From Patescibacteria group bacterium (GTDB lineage Bacteria; Patescibacteriota; Minisyncoccia; Phycocordibacterales; UBA6065): a stretch of DNA of 17,897 bases. The stretch lies in assembly GCA_028866595.1 (NCBI GenBank), contig JAGWHV010000010.1, positions 1 to 17,897 on the forward strand, in the 5' to 3' direction. The position numbers and the translations under genes are program-made. Below the pieces are notes generated by a model. The model searched no databases. It saw nothing but the letters and a program-made list of their open reading frames with translations, and had not been told where the DNA came from. Below, piece by piece: positions 1 through 7,266 of this stretch (its first letter is position 1; each line of letters opens with the position of its first letter).

Positions 1-764
1 TTGGAAGCGATAATATTCGGTATATCGGGAATGGCGATATCCGTATTAGTGGCGACGTGCATGAATTGCTCTGAAGAGACATCCATCTTTGACATGGTCG
101 TCGCCTCGAGAAGGTGTGGGTCATGATTGAGGATATAGTCGACGAGCATAACAACGTCTTTGGCCGAGCCGTAGCCGCCAGAAGTCGTGGTCGAGATGTC
201 GAGGCCGGATGGATTAAGGAAATATGTCTGTTGGAGCCCGATCTGCCGAGCAAGAGAATTCATCTTCGAGACGAAGAGATCGACAGGCGTTGTCGATGTG
301 CTCGATATTTGGGCTCCCGCCGCGCCGGCGATCGCATATATGCCGTCATTCGACGAAGTGACGAGGGTGAAGTTCAGGAGCTTCGCGATGTTCCAGTTCT
401 CGTCCACATAGAGGCCGTTATCGCCTTCCTGCTCGATATCCGCTCGCGTCAGAGTGACGTCGAGATAGTTCGGAGCCACTTCCGAGGCGGTCAGGGCCGA
501 CATGATCTTGGTGAGCGAAGCGAGAGGGCGTTCGGCGGATGCATCTTTTTCAAAAAGCACTTTGCCCGTCAGAGCGTCGTAGACGTACGCTGATTGAGCT
601 TCGATAGGGATGTTTGGAAACGATAACAGTTGAGAGGTAGTCGTGCTCGTCATGACGAGAGTCTCCGGTTCGGTAGGGACGCTCTTGTAGACCCGCCAAA
701 AGAAGAGCGCTATCACAAGCGCCCCGATCATGGCGGTGACAGTTACGGCGGTTCTGTTGCTCAT
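1..764 (-). CDS. Serine-type D-alanyl-D-alanine carboxypeptidase (peptidase S11), 3' end outside window
   Basis: Penicillin-binding-protein-like enzyme that trims the terminal D-Ala from peptidoglycan stem peptides outside the membrane. The visible 254 residues begin with a short charged start and one hydrophobic segment (about residues 5-24) that should act as signal anchor, then a Thr/Ser-rich linker. The catalytic domain carries the SxxK motif as SLTK (Ser83, Lys86) and the SxN motif as SSN (137-139). The third motif, KTG, would lie beyond the left edge, so completeness cannot be judged. The start is fixed by a 4-base ATGA overlap with the stop of scpB, implying translational coupling. A membrane-anchored S11 enzyme at the end of a segregation operon suggests coordination of cell-wall and division functions, which is inference. 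Family call is strong; the exact paralogue is not resolved. Confidence 0.9.
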   Translation of the reverse strand, partial: MSNRTAVTVTAMIGALVIALFFWRVYKSVPTEPETLVMTSTTTSQLLSFPNIPIEAQSAYVYDALTGKVLFEKDASAERPLASLTKIMSALTASEVAPNYLDVTLTRADIEQEGDNGLYVDENWNIAKLLNFTLVTSSNDGIYAIAGAAGAQISSTSTTPVDLFVSKMNSLARQIGLQQTYFLNPSGLDISTTTSGGYGSAKDVVMLVDYILNHDPHLLEATTMSKMDVSSEQFMHVATNTDIAIPDIPNIIAS

Positions 765-1336
765 TGTTCGTCTTTTTGTTCTTCCTGGGCGAAGGCATCC
801 ATCTCTGCTTTCACGCTCGCATATTCAGGCAAGTCCTCGATCTTGGCGACGCCGAGATGAGCAAGGAGATCGATCGTCGGTTTGTAGCTATAGCCCCTGC
901 CCTGCTTTATCTCGCCTGGTTGGCTCTCTTTTTCCGATATGCGTTCGATAAGGCCGCGGATGAGGAGATTGCGAAGGATGAACGAAGAATTGACACCGCG
1001 GATATAATCGATCTCCGCGCGCTTTATAGGGCTTTTGTAAAGGATTATCGAGAGTGTTTCGAGGCCGGCTTTGCCGAGGTCGCGGATGAGCTCGTCTTTG
1101 GTCAATTTCTCTATGAAAGCGCCCATCTCTGGAGCGGTGCGCATCTCGATCTCATCGCTGTTCGTCATGATGCGAAGGCCGCGCGTCGACAGAGAAGACT
1201 CGAGCGCCGCGAGAGCGGTATCGAGTTCGGCCGGCGAGCATTCGAGGGTCGCCGCGGCTTTCTTTTTCGTCATCGGCTCGCCTTTCCAGAAAAGCAAGGC
1301 TTCGAGACGGAGTTCTAACGGGATTTCAGACGACAT
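761..1336 (-). CDS. scpB: Segregation and condensation protein B
   Basis: ScpB dimerises and binds ScpA in the SMC-ScpA-ScpB condensin complex that compacts and separates sister chromosomes. The 191-residue product has the family's two winged-helix layout: an N-terminal module (LRLEALLFWKGEPMTKKKAA) and a second module with the diagnostic run LETLSIILYKSPIKRAEIDYIRGV (about residues 92-115), followed by LLIRGLIERI and an aromatic GRGYSYKPT segment. The acidic Glu/Gln-rich tail after residue 180 is typically disordered in this family. It lies 15 bp after scpA and its TGA stop overlaps the next gene's ATG. No Shine-Dalgarno sequence precedes the ATG, but TATACT sits six bases upstream, so an independent leaderless message is possible in addition to read-through from scpA. 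Confidence 0.95.
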   Translation of the reverse strand: MSSEIPLELRLEALLFWKGEPMTKKKAAATLECSPAELDTALAALESSLSTRGLRIMTNSDEIEMRTAPEMGAFIEKLTKDELIRDLGKAGLETLSIILYKSPIKRAEIDYIRGVNSSFILRNLLIRGLIERISEKESQPGEIKQGRGYSYKPTIDLLAHLGVAKIEDLPEYASVKAEMDAFAQEEQKDEQ

Positions 1337-1342
1337 GATTCG

Positions 1343-1348
1343 AGTATA
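1343..1348 (-). promoter_or_regulatory. Candidate leaderless -10 box for scpB
   Basis: On the minus strand the scpA-scpB gap contains TATACT (5 of 6 matches to TATAAT), followed by six bases and then the scpB ATG. A start site about seven bases after a -10 box would fall on the ATG itself. No TGn extension or convincing -35 is visible. The spacing matches that of several other genes in this window, which is the main support. Confidence 0.45.
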
Positions 1349-1351
1349 TCG

Positions 1352-2080
1352 CTAGTACTTCGGAATGCCAACACTCTCCGTCTCCATGACGATATCGTCG
1401 AAGTGGCGCTCCTGGACGACATTGATGAGGCCCTGCTTGACGAGCTCGAGCATGGCGAGGAACGAGACGATGACGTCGACTTTTTTGCTGTTCTGGCCTC
1501 CGGATTCGCCGGTGAATTCGCGGAAGCTCATGCGCAGGCTCTCTGTTACCCGCTTTGTCAAATTGCTGATCATCTCTTCGAGGCTCAAGACTTTGTCGAC
1601 GACGACTTTCGGCAGGAATTCTTTCTTTGGTAAGCTCGCGAGCACTCGGCCGGCGGCAGAGAATATATTCGCCGCGGTCATATCAGCGTCAGGCGAGAAA
1701 ACCGGATCGAGCCGCCGCTCGCCGCGCGGGAAAAGGACGTTTTTGCCGAAAAGCGGCCGCAATCTCACCGAAAGCTCGCGCATCCGCTCGTATATCCGGA
1801 GCCTGTGATTGAGATCGTCTATCGAGGCCTGCTCCTCTGTCGTGAGATCGAGCGTCGGCAGGAGCGACTTCGACTTGATGAGAAGGAGCGTCGAAGCGAC
1901 GAGGACGAATTGGGCGCTATCAGCGACGGGGAATTCGGTCAGGTGCTTGACGTAGGCGATATAGTCATCGGCGACTTTGGCGAGAGAGACGTCGTTCACG
2001 AAAAGCTTGCGCTTCTCGATGAGGTCGAGAAGTAATTCCAGCGGCCCTTCGAAGTGTTCCTGTTTGACAGTGAAAGTCAT
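1352..2080 (-). CDS. scpA: Segregation and condensation protein A (kleisin)
   Basis: ScpA is the kleisin that bridges the SMC ATPase heads and recruits ScpB. The 242-residue protein opens with the family hallmark: a short beta strand, then FEGPLELLLDLIEKRKLFV (about residues 10-28), then DVSLAKVADDYIAYV. The middle is charged and variable. The C-terminal winged-helix (about residues 185-240) contains VIVSFLAMLELVKQGLINVVQ, the segment expected to contact SMC. The length is normal for the family. The ATG overlaps the aspS stop by four bases (ATGA), and scpB follows after 15 bp, so aspS-scpA-scpB is probably one translationally coupled set. No smc gene is in the window, so the partner must be encoded elsewhere. 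Confidence 0.95.
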   Translation of the reverse strand: MTFTVKQEHFEGPLELLLDLIEKRKLFVNDVSLAKVADDYIAYVKHLTEFPVADSAQFVLVASTLLLIKSKSLLPTLDLTTEEQASIDDLNHRLRIYERMRELSVRLRPLFGKNVLFPRGERRLDPVFSPDADMTAANIFSAAGRVLASLPKKEFLPKVVVDKVLSLEEMISNLTKRVTESLRMSFREFTGESGGQNSKKVDVIVSFLAMLELVKQGLINVVQERHFDDIVMETESVGIPKY

Positions 2081-3483
2081 TTTTTCTTGACCGTGATTCC
2101 GAGCTCGATGAGGCGCTCAGGCTCGGCTTCGGCGGGCGATTGCATCATAAGGTCGCGGCCCTCCCCTGTTTTGGCGAAAGCGATCACTTCACGGATATTC
2201 GGTTCATTGCGGAGAATGGCCATGAGACGGTCGAGTCCCCAGGCTATGCCGCCGTGCGGTGGCGCGCCATAGCCGAGGGCGTCGAGCATGTGGCCGAAAT
2301 TCGTACGGATCTTCTCCGGACTGTGGCCCATTATCTCGAGGACTTTGGAAAGAGCCTCGGGGCGATGGTTTCTGATCGATCCGCCGCCGATCTCAAAACC
2401 GTTCAGAGCAACGTCGTACTGGGTCGTGAGGATATCGCCGATCTTTTCGCCTTTCATGAGCCAGTCCATATGCTCGGGCTTCGGCGCCGAGAACGGATTG
2501 TGAGTGAACGTCCAGCCGCCCTTGTCCGTCTTTTCAAAGAAAGGAAAATCGATGACCCAGCAGAATGCGAGCAAGTCCGGGTCATTTTTGTCCGTACGGA
2601 TGTCTGGCTTGTCGCTCTGATATTTCTCCATAGCTTCTTTGTACGTGAAGCGTGGGAATGGGATTTGCTGGATCTTCTTGTGGGGGTAGAGGGTCTTTAC
2701 GAGATCGATGAGAAGGCGCTCATTCAGGGCCATGACGTCCTCGCGAGCGACGAAACTCATCTCGAGGTCGAGCTGGGTGAATTCCGGCTGGCGGTCACCG
2801 CGAGTGTCTTCGTCGCGCATGCAGCGGGCGAGCTGGAAATATTTCTCAAAGCCGGAGACCATGAGGAGCTGTTTGTACTGCTGGGGCGACTGCGGCAGAG
2901 CGTAGAATCGGCCGGGCTCGATGCGCGACGGCACGAGAAAGTCGCGAGCGCCTTCAGGAGTCGCTTTCGTAAGGATCGGCGTCTCGATCTCAGTAAAGCT
3001 CTCTTTTGTGAGCCAATTCCTGATAAAGAGATTCAGGGTATGGCGTGACCTCATATTCGTTTGAAGTCGCGGTCGGCGAAGGTCGAGATAGCGATAGGTG
3101 AGCCGCGGCTCTTCCCCTATCTCGCGGCCGTCAGAGCGGACGTCGATCGGCGGCGTAGCCGCTTCGTTGAGCACTGTTATGCCCGTGATCTCGAGCTCAA
3201 TGGAACCGTTCTGTTTGTCTTTCTGAATATTTTTCTCTGGGCGTGGGTTGACTTTGCCCTCGATGGCGACGACCCATTCGGGGCGGACTTTCGAAGCGGT
3301 CTCCATCACCGCTTTGGCCACATCTGTTTTTGCCGGCAGGACGACGCCCTGGACATAGCCAGTCATATCGCGAATGTCGAGGAATATGAGCTTGCCTTGG
3401 TCGCGTCTAATATCGATCCAGCCTTTTATGACGACTGGCTGGCCCTTCTTCGATTCCAGGTCTTTGATGTATGTTCTTTCCAT
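2077..3483 (-). CDS. aspS: Aspartyl-tRNA synthetase, bacterial type apparently lacking the GAD domain
   Basis: Class II synthetase charging tRNA-Asp (or both tRNA-Asp and tRNA-Asn if non-discriminating). Residues 1-110 form the OB-fold anticodon domain (GWIDIRRDQGKLIFLDIRD). The catalytic core has EPRLTYRYLDLRRP (125-138), motif 2 with RDEDTRGDRQPEFTQLD (223-239), GGGSIRNH (366-373) and motif 3 GGIAWGLDRL (411-420). At 468 residues it is over 100 shorter than the usual bacterial enzyme (about 590). SDKPDIR (290-296) is followed almost directly by LLAFCWVIDFPFFE, where the bacterial GAD insertion normally lies, so that domain appears to be missing. Its ATG abuts the trpS TAA with no spacer. 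A possible SD, AGGAG, lies 14 bases upstream inside trpS. Whether it discriminates Asp from Asn tRNA cannot be read from the sequence alone. Confidence 0.95.
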   Translation of the reverse strand: MERTYIKDLESKKGQPVVIKGWIDIRRDQGKLIFLDIRDMTGYVQGVVLPAKTDVAKAVMETASKVRPEWVVAIEGKVNPRPEKNIQKDKQNGSIELEITGITVLNEAATPPIDVRSDGREIGEEPRLTYRYLDLRRPRLQTNMRSRHTLNLFIRNWLTKESFTEIETPILTKATPEGARDFLVPSRIEPGRFYALPQSPQQYKQLLMVSGFEKYFQLARCMRDEDTRGDRQPEFTQLDLEMSFVAREDVMALNERLLIDLVKTLYPHKKIQQIPFPRFTYKEAMEKYQSDKPDIRTDKNDPDLLAFCWVIDFPFFEKTDKGGWTFTHNPFSAPKPEHMDWLMKGEKIGDILTTQYDVALNGFEIGGGSIRNHRPEALSKVLEIMGHSPEKIRTNFGHMLDALGYGAPPHGGIAWGLDRLMAILRNEPNIREVIAFAKTGEGRDLMMQSPAEAEPERLIELGITVKKK

Positions 3484-4458
3484 TTATTTGATCGTGACTC
3501 CTATGCTCTGCTTTGCCCGCTCAAGCGTTTCGTCCGCGACGGCCCGAGCTCTCGTCGCGCCTTTCTCGAGGATTTTGATGACTTTTTTACGGTCTGTGGC
3601 GATCTCTTCGCGACGCTCGCGCAAAGGCCGGATGAAATCCTGGATGTCCGCGACGAGAGCGTCTTTGAGATCCTTGTACCGGCCTTTTTTCTCTTCGTAT
3701 AGCTTGTCTAGATAGGCTTTGTCGCGGAAAAGGTCATGGATGGCGCGAACGTTCACAGGCACGCCCGAGCTCCCTGCCGCGCCGGAATCAGTGACGATAG
3801 ACATGACGGCTTTACGAATCTCATCATCGGTAGCGAAAAGCCCGATGGTATTACCGTAGCTTTTAGACATCTTGCGGCCGTCTGTGCCCGGCACGGTCTT
3901 GACGTTCTCGATGATAAGGTCGTTCGGCAGTTTAAAAACCGGACTGAAAATATTATTGAACTTCTGAGCGGTGTCGCGGGCGTATTCGACGTGCTGTTTC
4001 TGGTCGGCGCCAACGGGCACGACATCCGCATCATAGAGCAAGATATCAGCGGCCATGAGCATCGGGTAATTGAACGTACCGACATTTATCTCTTTGTCGT
4101 GAGCGGCCGCGTCTTTGTATGCATGGGCGCGCATGAGGTACGGCATCGTGGTGATCGAATCGAATATCCACGCGAGTTCGGTGTGCGCCGAGACGTCGGA
4201 TTGCTTGAATATCACGGCTTTTTTTGGATCGAGGCCGATGGCGAGGTAATCGATGGCGAGCTCGACGATATTCTCGCGCATCTCCGCGGCGTTCTGAATC
4301 AAGTTCAAGGCGTGGTAGTCGGCGATCATAAAATAGCACTGATACTCGCCCGTATTCAAAAGATCCACGAATTGCTTCATGGCGCCGAAATAGTTGCCGA
4401 TATGGGGTCTTCCGGTCGGTTTTACGCCTGAAAGGAGGATTTTCTTGGCTGCTCTCAT
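3484..4458 (-). CDS. trpS: Tryptophanyl-tRNA synthetase
   Basis: Class I synthetase that activates tryptophan and charges tRNA-Trp. The 324-residue length is normal. The HIGH-type signature appears as GRPHIGNY (16-23) after KILLSGVKPT, and the KMSKS loop as GRKMSKSYGN (195-203). The segment PVGADQKQHVEYARD (148-162) is also typical of bacterial TrpRS. The Rossmann fold catalytic domain and helical C-terminal anticodon-binding region appear intact. The start at 4458 has no SD but is preceded by TGCTAGTAT seven bases upstream, consistent with a leaderless message. It begins the trpS-aspS-scpA-scpB-dacA run, and the aspS ATG follows its stop immediately. Confidence 0.97.
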   Translation of the reverse strand: MRAAKKILLSGVKPTGRPHIGNYFGAMKQFVDLLNTGEYQCYFMIADYHALNLIQNAAEMRENIVELAIDYLAIGLDPKKAVIFKQSDVSAHTELAWIFDSITTMPYLMRAHAYKDAAAHDKEINVGTFNYPMLMAADILLYDADVVPVGADQKQHVEYARDTAQKFNNIFSPVFKLPNDLIIENVKTVPGTDGRKMSKSYGNTIGLFATDDEIRKAVMSIVTDSGAAGSSGVPVNVRAIHDLFRDKAYLDKLYEEKKGRYKDLKDALVADIQDFIRPLRERREEIATDRKKVIKILEKGATRARAVADETLERAKQSIGVTIK

Positions 4459-4465
4459 GCCTGAA

Positions 4466-4474
4466 ATACTAGCA
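4466..4474 (-). promoter_or_regulatory. Extended -10 promoter for trpS, probably leaderless
   Basis: The minus strand reads TTTTTGCTAGTAT, then seven bases, then the trpS ATG. TGC plus TAGTAT fits an extended -10 (TGn-TAnnAT). Transcription starting about seven bases downstream would give an mRNA beginning at or within a base of the start codon. No SD lies between. The run closely resembles the hisS box TTTTGCTACTAT. Confidence 0.6.
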
Positions 4475-4495
4475 AAAATCGCGTCAAAAGCCTAT

Positions 4496-5320
4496 TTAAT
4501 CGGCTGGTGCGGGCTCGGCTTGCTTGATCTTGTTGAAGCCGAGGAGGCCAAAGGTGAGAAGGAACATGCCCACAGCGTATATAAGGTCGCCGAGATCGCC
4601 TTTGTACTTCGAACCGATCGTCGTCGCATATGCGAAAAGCGAATCAGCGAGAAACATGACAGCCATGCCGGCGAGTATCGATATGACTTCCCTTTTGTAC
4701 ATGCCGCCGAGATAGCGGAATGAAAGGCCGGCGACGACGACAGACACCGTCAGGCTTACGAAGTCTCCAAGAGGGTCGATGATATTAAGTACGGTCTTGA
4801 GGACGTCGCCTTCGCCAGCGATGATTTGGTTATTCCTGCCGATAAAGACGAGGAGGTAATAAGCGATAGCGAATATGATGAAGGGAGCGACGATGGCGAA
4901 AGCTTTGCCTATCTTATTGCGCCAACCCATGCCGATACCCGTTGTCCGCGACAAATATATCGCACCGGCGGTGTAGAAGAAGACTGCTGGCACAAAGAAA
5001 AAATCAGCGATCGACGGATAGATCACTTTGAGGTGAAGGGCGGCGAGATAATAGCCGTAGACGAGAGCGCCGCAACCCCAGAGAAAGATCCCGCAACCGA
5101 GGAGCAGAATCGCTTTCCCGAGGATCGTCGATAGTCCGCCCCACTTGCGGTAGCCGACGAGAGCGAGCGCCCCACCCGATATCGGTATCAAGCTAAAGAC
5201 GAGCATGATAGTCTCGATGATCGAGTCGTCGGTAATCTTGCCGAAATAGGTGACTATCCATGCCGCAAGCGTCAGGATGAATACCCCGACGATGGTTTTC
5301 TGATAGCCGTTGAGAGACAT
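4496..5320 (-). CDS. Eight-helix integral membrane protein, resembling a stand-alone membrane sensor domain
   Basis: Not assigned to a named family. The 274-residue product has about eight hydrophobic helices (roughly 8-26, 34-56, 68-90, 104-123, 137-160, 178-202, 212-233, 244-262) and short charged loops. Recurring features are YPSIADFFFVPA (101-112), DPLGDFVSL (182-190) and LADSLFAYA followed by GDLGDLIYAVG (224-251). From memory, such YPSxAD, PxGD and AD...Y...D patterns occur in membrane sensor modules fused to GGDEF or histidine-kinase domains. Here no output domain follows, so signalling is unproven. An ATG 66 bases further upstream would overlap hisS deeply and add an unrelated polar stretch, so the start at 5320 is preferred. 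It is also six bases after a perfect TATAAT. The gene ends 37 bp before trpS. Confidence 0.8.
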   Translation of the reverse strand: MSLNGYQKTIVGVFILTLAAWIVTYFGKITDDSIIETIMLVFSLIPISGGALALVGYRKWGGLSTILGKAILLLGCGIFLWGCGALVYGYYLAALHLKVIYPSIADFFFVPAVFFYTAGAIYLSRTTGIGMGWRNKIGKAFAIVAPFIIFAIAYYLLVFIGRNNQIIAGEGDVLKTVLNIIDPLGDFVSLTVSVVVAGLSFRYLGGMYKREVISILAGMAVMFLADSLFAYATTIGSKYKGDLGDLIYAVGMFLLTFGLLGFNKIKQAEPAPAD

Positions 5321-5326
5321 GACTAG

Positions 5327-5335
5327 ATTATACCA
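5327..5335 (-). promoter_or_regulatory. Extended -10 promoter for the membrane protein, overlapping the hisS stop codon
   Basis: The minus strand reads TGGTATAAT, then six bases, then ATG. This is a consensus -10 hexamer with a TGn extension. The TAA inside TATAAT is the hisS stop codon, so one short sequence ends one gene and initiates the next message. The predicted start site coincides with the ATG, implying a leaderless transcript. Confidence 0.7.
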
Positions 5336-6635
5336 GTGATTGGGCGATATCTTTCCACAGGACTTCGCGCTGGTCGCCTGTCTCAAGGTTTTTGACCATT
5401 ACTTTGCCGGATTTTGCTTCGTTCGCACCGTATATGAGAGCATATCGTATGCCTCTGTCGCTCGCGTACGAGAGTTGTTTTTTGATGTCGACGGCGTCGA
5501 AATAGAGGATCGTGTTCACGCCGGCCACGCGGAGTTCGCTCGCCAGGGCGAGATAGTCGTCGGTGAGGCTCTCGTCGAAGTTTACGATGATGGCGCGGGC
5601 GACGGTTTTCTGAGCTGGGACGAGCTTGAGCTCTTCGAGGGCGGCGAAGAGCCTGTCGAGGCCGATCGATGCGCCGACCGCCGGCACAGGTTTGTTGGCG
5701 AACATGCCGACGAGGTTGTCATAGCGGCCGCCGGAGAGCACGGAGCCGTACTGCGGCGCGCTCGCGAGCGTCGTCTCGAATATCATGCCTGTGTAATAAT
5801 CAAGGCCGCGAGCGATCGAGAAATCGACGACGAACCTCGCGTCGGGCGCGAGGACGCTGGCCTTCTCGATGATGTCGGCGAGCACAGCGAGAGGCTTTTG
5901 TATCGAAGGAAGGGCCTCCCCTATCTTGGCGAGTTCCGACTCGTCGTTCACGGCGTCTATGGATGTGTCGGCGAAAGCGAGGATCGACTCGGCAGCCTCG
6001 CCGGAGAGGCCAGACTTTCTAAGCTCGTCCGAGACGCCTTGGCGGCCGATCTTGTCTATCTTGTCGACGGCGCGGATGGCGGCAGTTTTGGCAGTATCGG
6101 AAAGATCGAGCGAATCATAGAAAGCCGCTATGATCTCGCGCGAATTGACGCGGACGACGAAATCGGCCGGCCTGATGCCGAGAGCGCGGAGAGTGTTCGC
6201 GGCGAGGGCGAGGATCTCGGCATCGGCGAGAGCGCTCGACGAGCCGGCGATATCGGCGTCGCATTGATAGAACTCGCGGAAGCGGCCTTTCTGGGTATTC
6301 TCGGCCCGCCAGACGGGCGAGATCTGGTAGCGCTTGAAAGGTTTTTTGATGTCGCCGTATTGGGCGACGACGCGGGCGAGAGGAATCGTGAGATCGTAGC
6401 GGAGGGCGACATCGCGATCGCCGTTGTCCTTGAATCGATACATGAGCTTGTCGCCCTCGTCGCCGTATTTGCCAGTGAGGATCTCGGCGTACTCCAAAGC
6501 CGGCGTCTCGAGGGGCTCGAAACCGAATGCTTCATATGACGCTCGTATCGTTTCGATCATCCTTTGCCGGGTGATTTGCTGATCGGGCAAGAAATCACGA
6601 AAACCTTTGAGGGTTTTGGGGTCTATCGTGGACAT
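5328..6635 (-). CDS. hisS: Histidyl-tRNA synthetase
   Basis: Class II synthetase that charges tRNA-His. The 435-residue protein starts with KGFRDFLPDQQITRQRMIETI, typical of HisRS. Motif 2 spans about 105-130 (ISPVWRAENTQKGRFREFYQCD). The histidine-binding segment ARGLDYYTGMIFE is at 275-287, followed by GSVLSGGRYDNLVG (297-310) and motif 3 GASIGLDRLFAAL (321-333). The C-terminal anticodon domain (344-435) includes AVDIKKQLSYASDRGIRYALIYG. Length and motif order are normal. The start has no SD and is preceded by TGCTACTAT six bases upstream. Its stop TAA lies inside the -10 box of the following membrane-protein gene. Confidence 0.97.
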   Translation of the reverse strand: MSTIDPKTLKGFRDFLPDQQITRQRMIETIRASYEAFGFEPLETPALEYAEILTGKYGDEGDKLMYRFKDNGDRDVALRYDLTIPLARVVAQYGDIKKPFKRYQISPVWRAENTQKGRFREFYQCDADIAGSSSALADAEILALAANTLRALGIRPADFVVRVNSREIIAAFYDSLDLSDTAKTAAIRAVDKIDKIGRQGVSDELRKSGLSGEAAESILAFADTSIDAVNDESELAKIGEALPSIQKPLAVLADIIEKASVLAPDARFVVDFSIARGLDYYTGMIFETTLASAPQYGSVLSGGRYDNLVGMFANKPVPAVGASIGLDRLFAALEELKLVPAQKTVARAIIVNFDESLTDDYLALASELRVAGVNTILYFDAVDIKKQLSYASDRGIRYALIYGANEAKSGKVMVKNLETGDQREVLWKDIAQSLV

Positions 6636-6641
6636 ATGCTC

Positions 6642-6650
6642 ATAGTAGCA
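6642..6650 (-). promoter_or_regulatory. Extended -10 promoter for hisS, probably leaderless
   Basis: The minus strand reads TTTTGCTACTAT, six bases, ATG. TGC plus TACTAT fits an extended -10 and lies in the 35-bp gap between the GNAT stop and hisS. No SD is present. The predicted start site falls on the hisS ATG. Confidence 0.6.
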
Positions 6651-6670
6651 AAATAGCTGTTTTTTCGGTA

Positions 6671-7198
6671 CTAAGCCTTTGGTGGCCGAATCATTTCGAT
6701 CTCGGTGATTATCGAACCGCTCTTCATGCGAAATTTCTCGTCCACGATCACCCGATCGGTCTTTTTGAAGCCGAGTCCCTCGTAGAAACGAATCGCCCTA
6801 TCGTTGTATGTCGCGACCGTCACTCGCGAAGGAACCAAGGGTTTGAAAAATCCGTCAGCTCGTCGCATGAGCGCAGAGCCGATCCCTTGCCCTTGGTATT
6901 GAGGCAGAACATATATGGCTCGCAAGAAGTTTTTATCTGGTTCTATGACGATGTGGCATACGCCCACGATCTCTCCGGAGTCCTCTGCCACCCAGAACCT
7001 CTCATTTGCGGGAAGGTCTGTGATTCTCTTGGCGGCCCTATCGATTCTCTCTGGGGAATCGTACCCTATGTAGCGTTGTTCTATATCATCGAGAGTAATC
7101 CCGTGCTTTTGATTAGGATATGTCGCTAGCCATGTCCTATAGAAGACCTCTTGAATGCCGCGAGCGTCCTTTGGTTTGGCGTCTCGGATGACAAACAT
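6671..7198 (-). CDS. GNAT-family N-acetyltransferase
   Basis: Predicted acetyl-CoA-dependent acetyltransferase of 175 residues; the substrate is unknown. The fold's order is visible: MFVIRDAKPKDARGIQEVFYRTW at the N-terminus, ERFWVAEDSGEIVGVCHI on the central strands, LRAIYVLPQYQGQGIGSALM with the acetyl-CoA pyrophosphate-binding QGQGIG loop, and a C-terminal VATYNDRAIRFYEGLGFKKTDR, typical of RimI/YjaB-like GNATs. An upstream in-frame ATG at 7273 was rejected. It would run through a terminator and add a stretch unlike the family. The ATG at 7198 starts just before the conserved first strand and lies seven bases after TGCTATACT. It is flanked by housekeeping genes, which say little about its substrate. 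Confidence 0.9.
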   Translation of the reverse strand: MFVIRDAKPKDARGIQEVFYRTWLATYPNQKHGITLDDIEQRYIGYDSPERIDRAAKRITDLPANERFWVAEDSGEIVGVCHIVIEPDKNFLRAIYVLPQYQGQGIGSALMRRADGFFKPLVPSRVTVATYNDRAIRFYEGLGFKKTDRVIVDEKFRMKSGSIITEIEMIRPPKA

Positions 7199-7205
7199 AG
7201 GTAAA

Positions 7206-7214
7206 AGTATAGCA
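7206..7214 (-). promoter_or_regulatory. Extended -10 promoter for the GNAT gene, probably leaderless
   Basis: The minus strand reads TGCTATACT, seven bases, ATG. It directly follows the intrinsic terminator of the ABC exporter, so this gene must be initiated independently. The hexamer has 5 of 6 consensus bases plus TGn. There is no SD between box and start codon. Confidence 0.65.
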
Positions 7215-7215
7215 G

Positions 7216-7246
7216 AATAAAAAAAGAGCCTGCCGAAGCAAGCCCC
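7216..7246 (-). terminator. Intrinsic terminator after the ABC exporter gene
   Basis: The minus-strand RNA folds into an eight-pair stem (GGGCUUGC with GCAGGCUC, including two G-U pairs) closed by a UUCG tetraloop, followed by a run of seven U and then AUU. It lies about 20 bp after the exporter stop codon. A stable cUUCGg loop and a U tract make this a confident rho-independent terminator. Confidence 0.9.
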
Positions 7247-7266
7247 TTGAAAAGAACTAATCCGTA

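Noticed and set aside
5340..6539. Long plus-strand open frame (399 codons) opposite hisS
   Set aside because: Shadow of hisS; composition is Asp/Glu/Arg-heavy as expected from the reverse complement and shows no domain.
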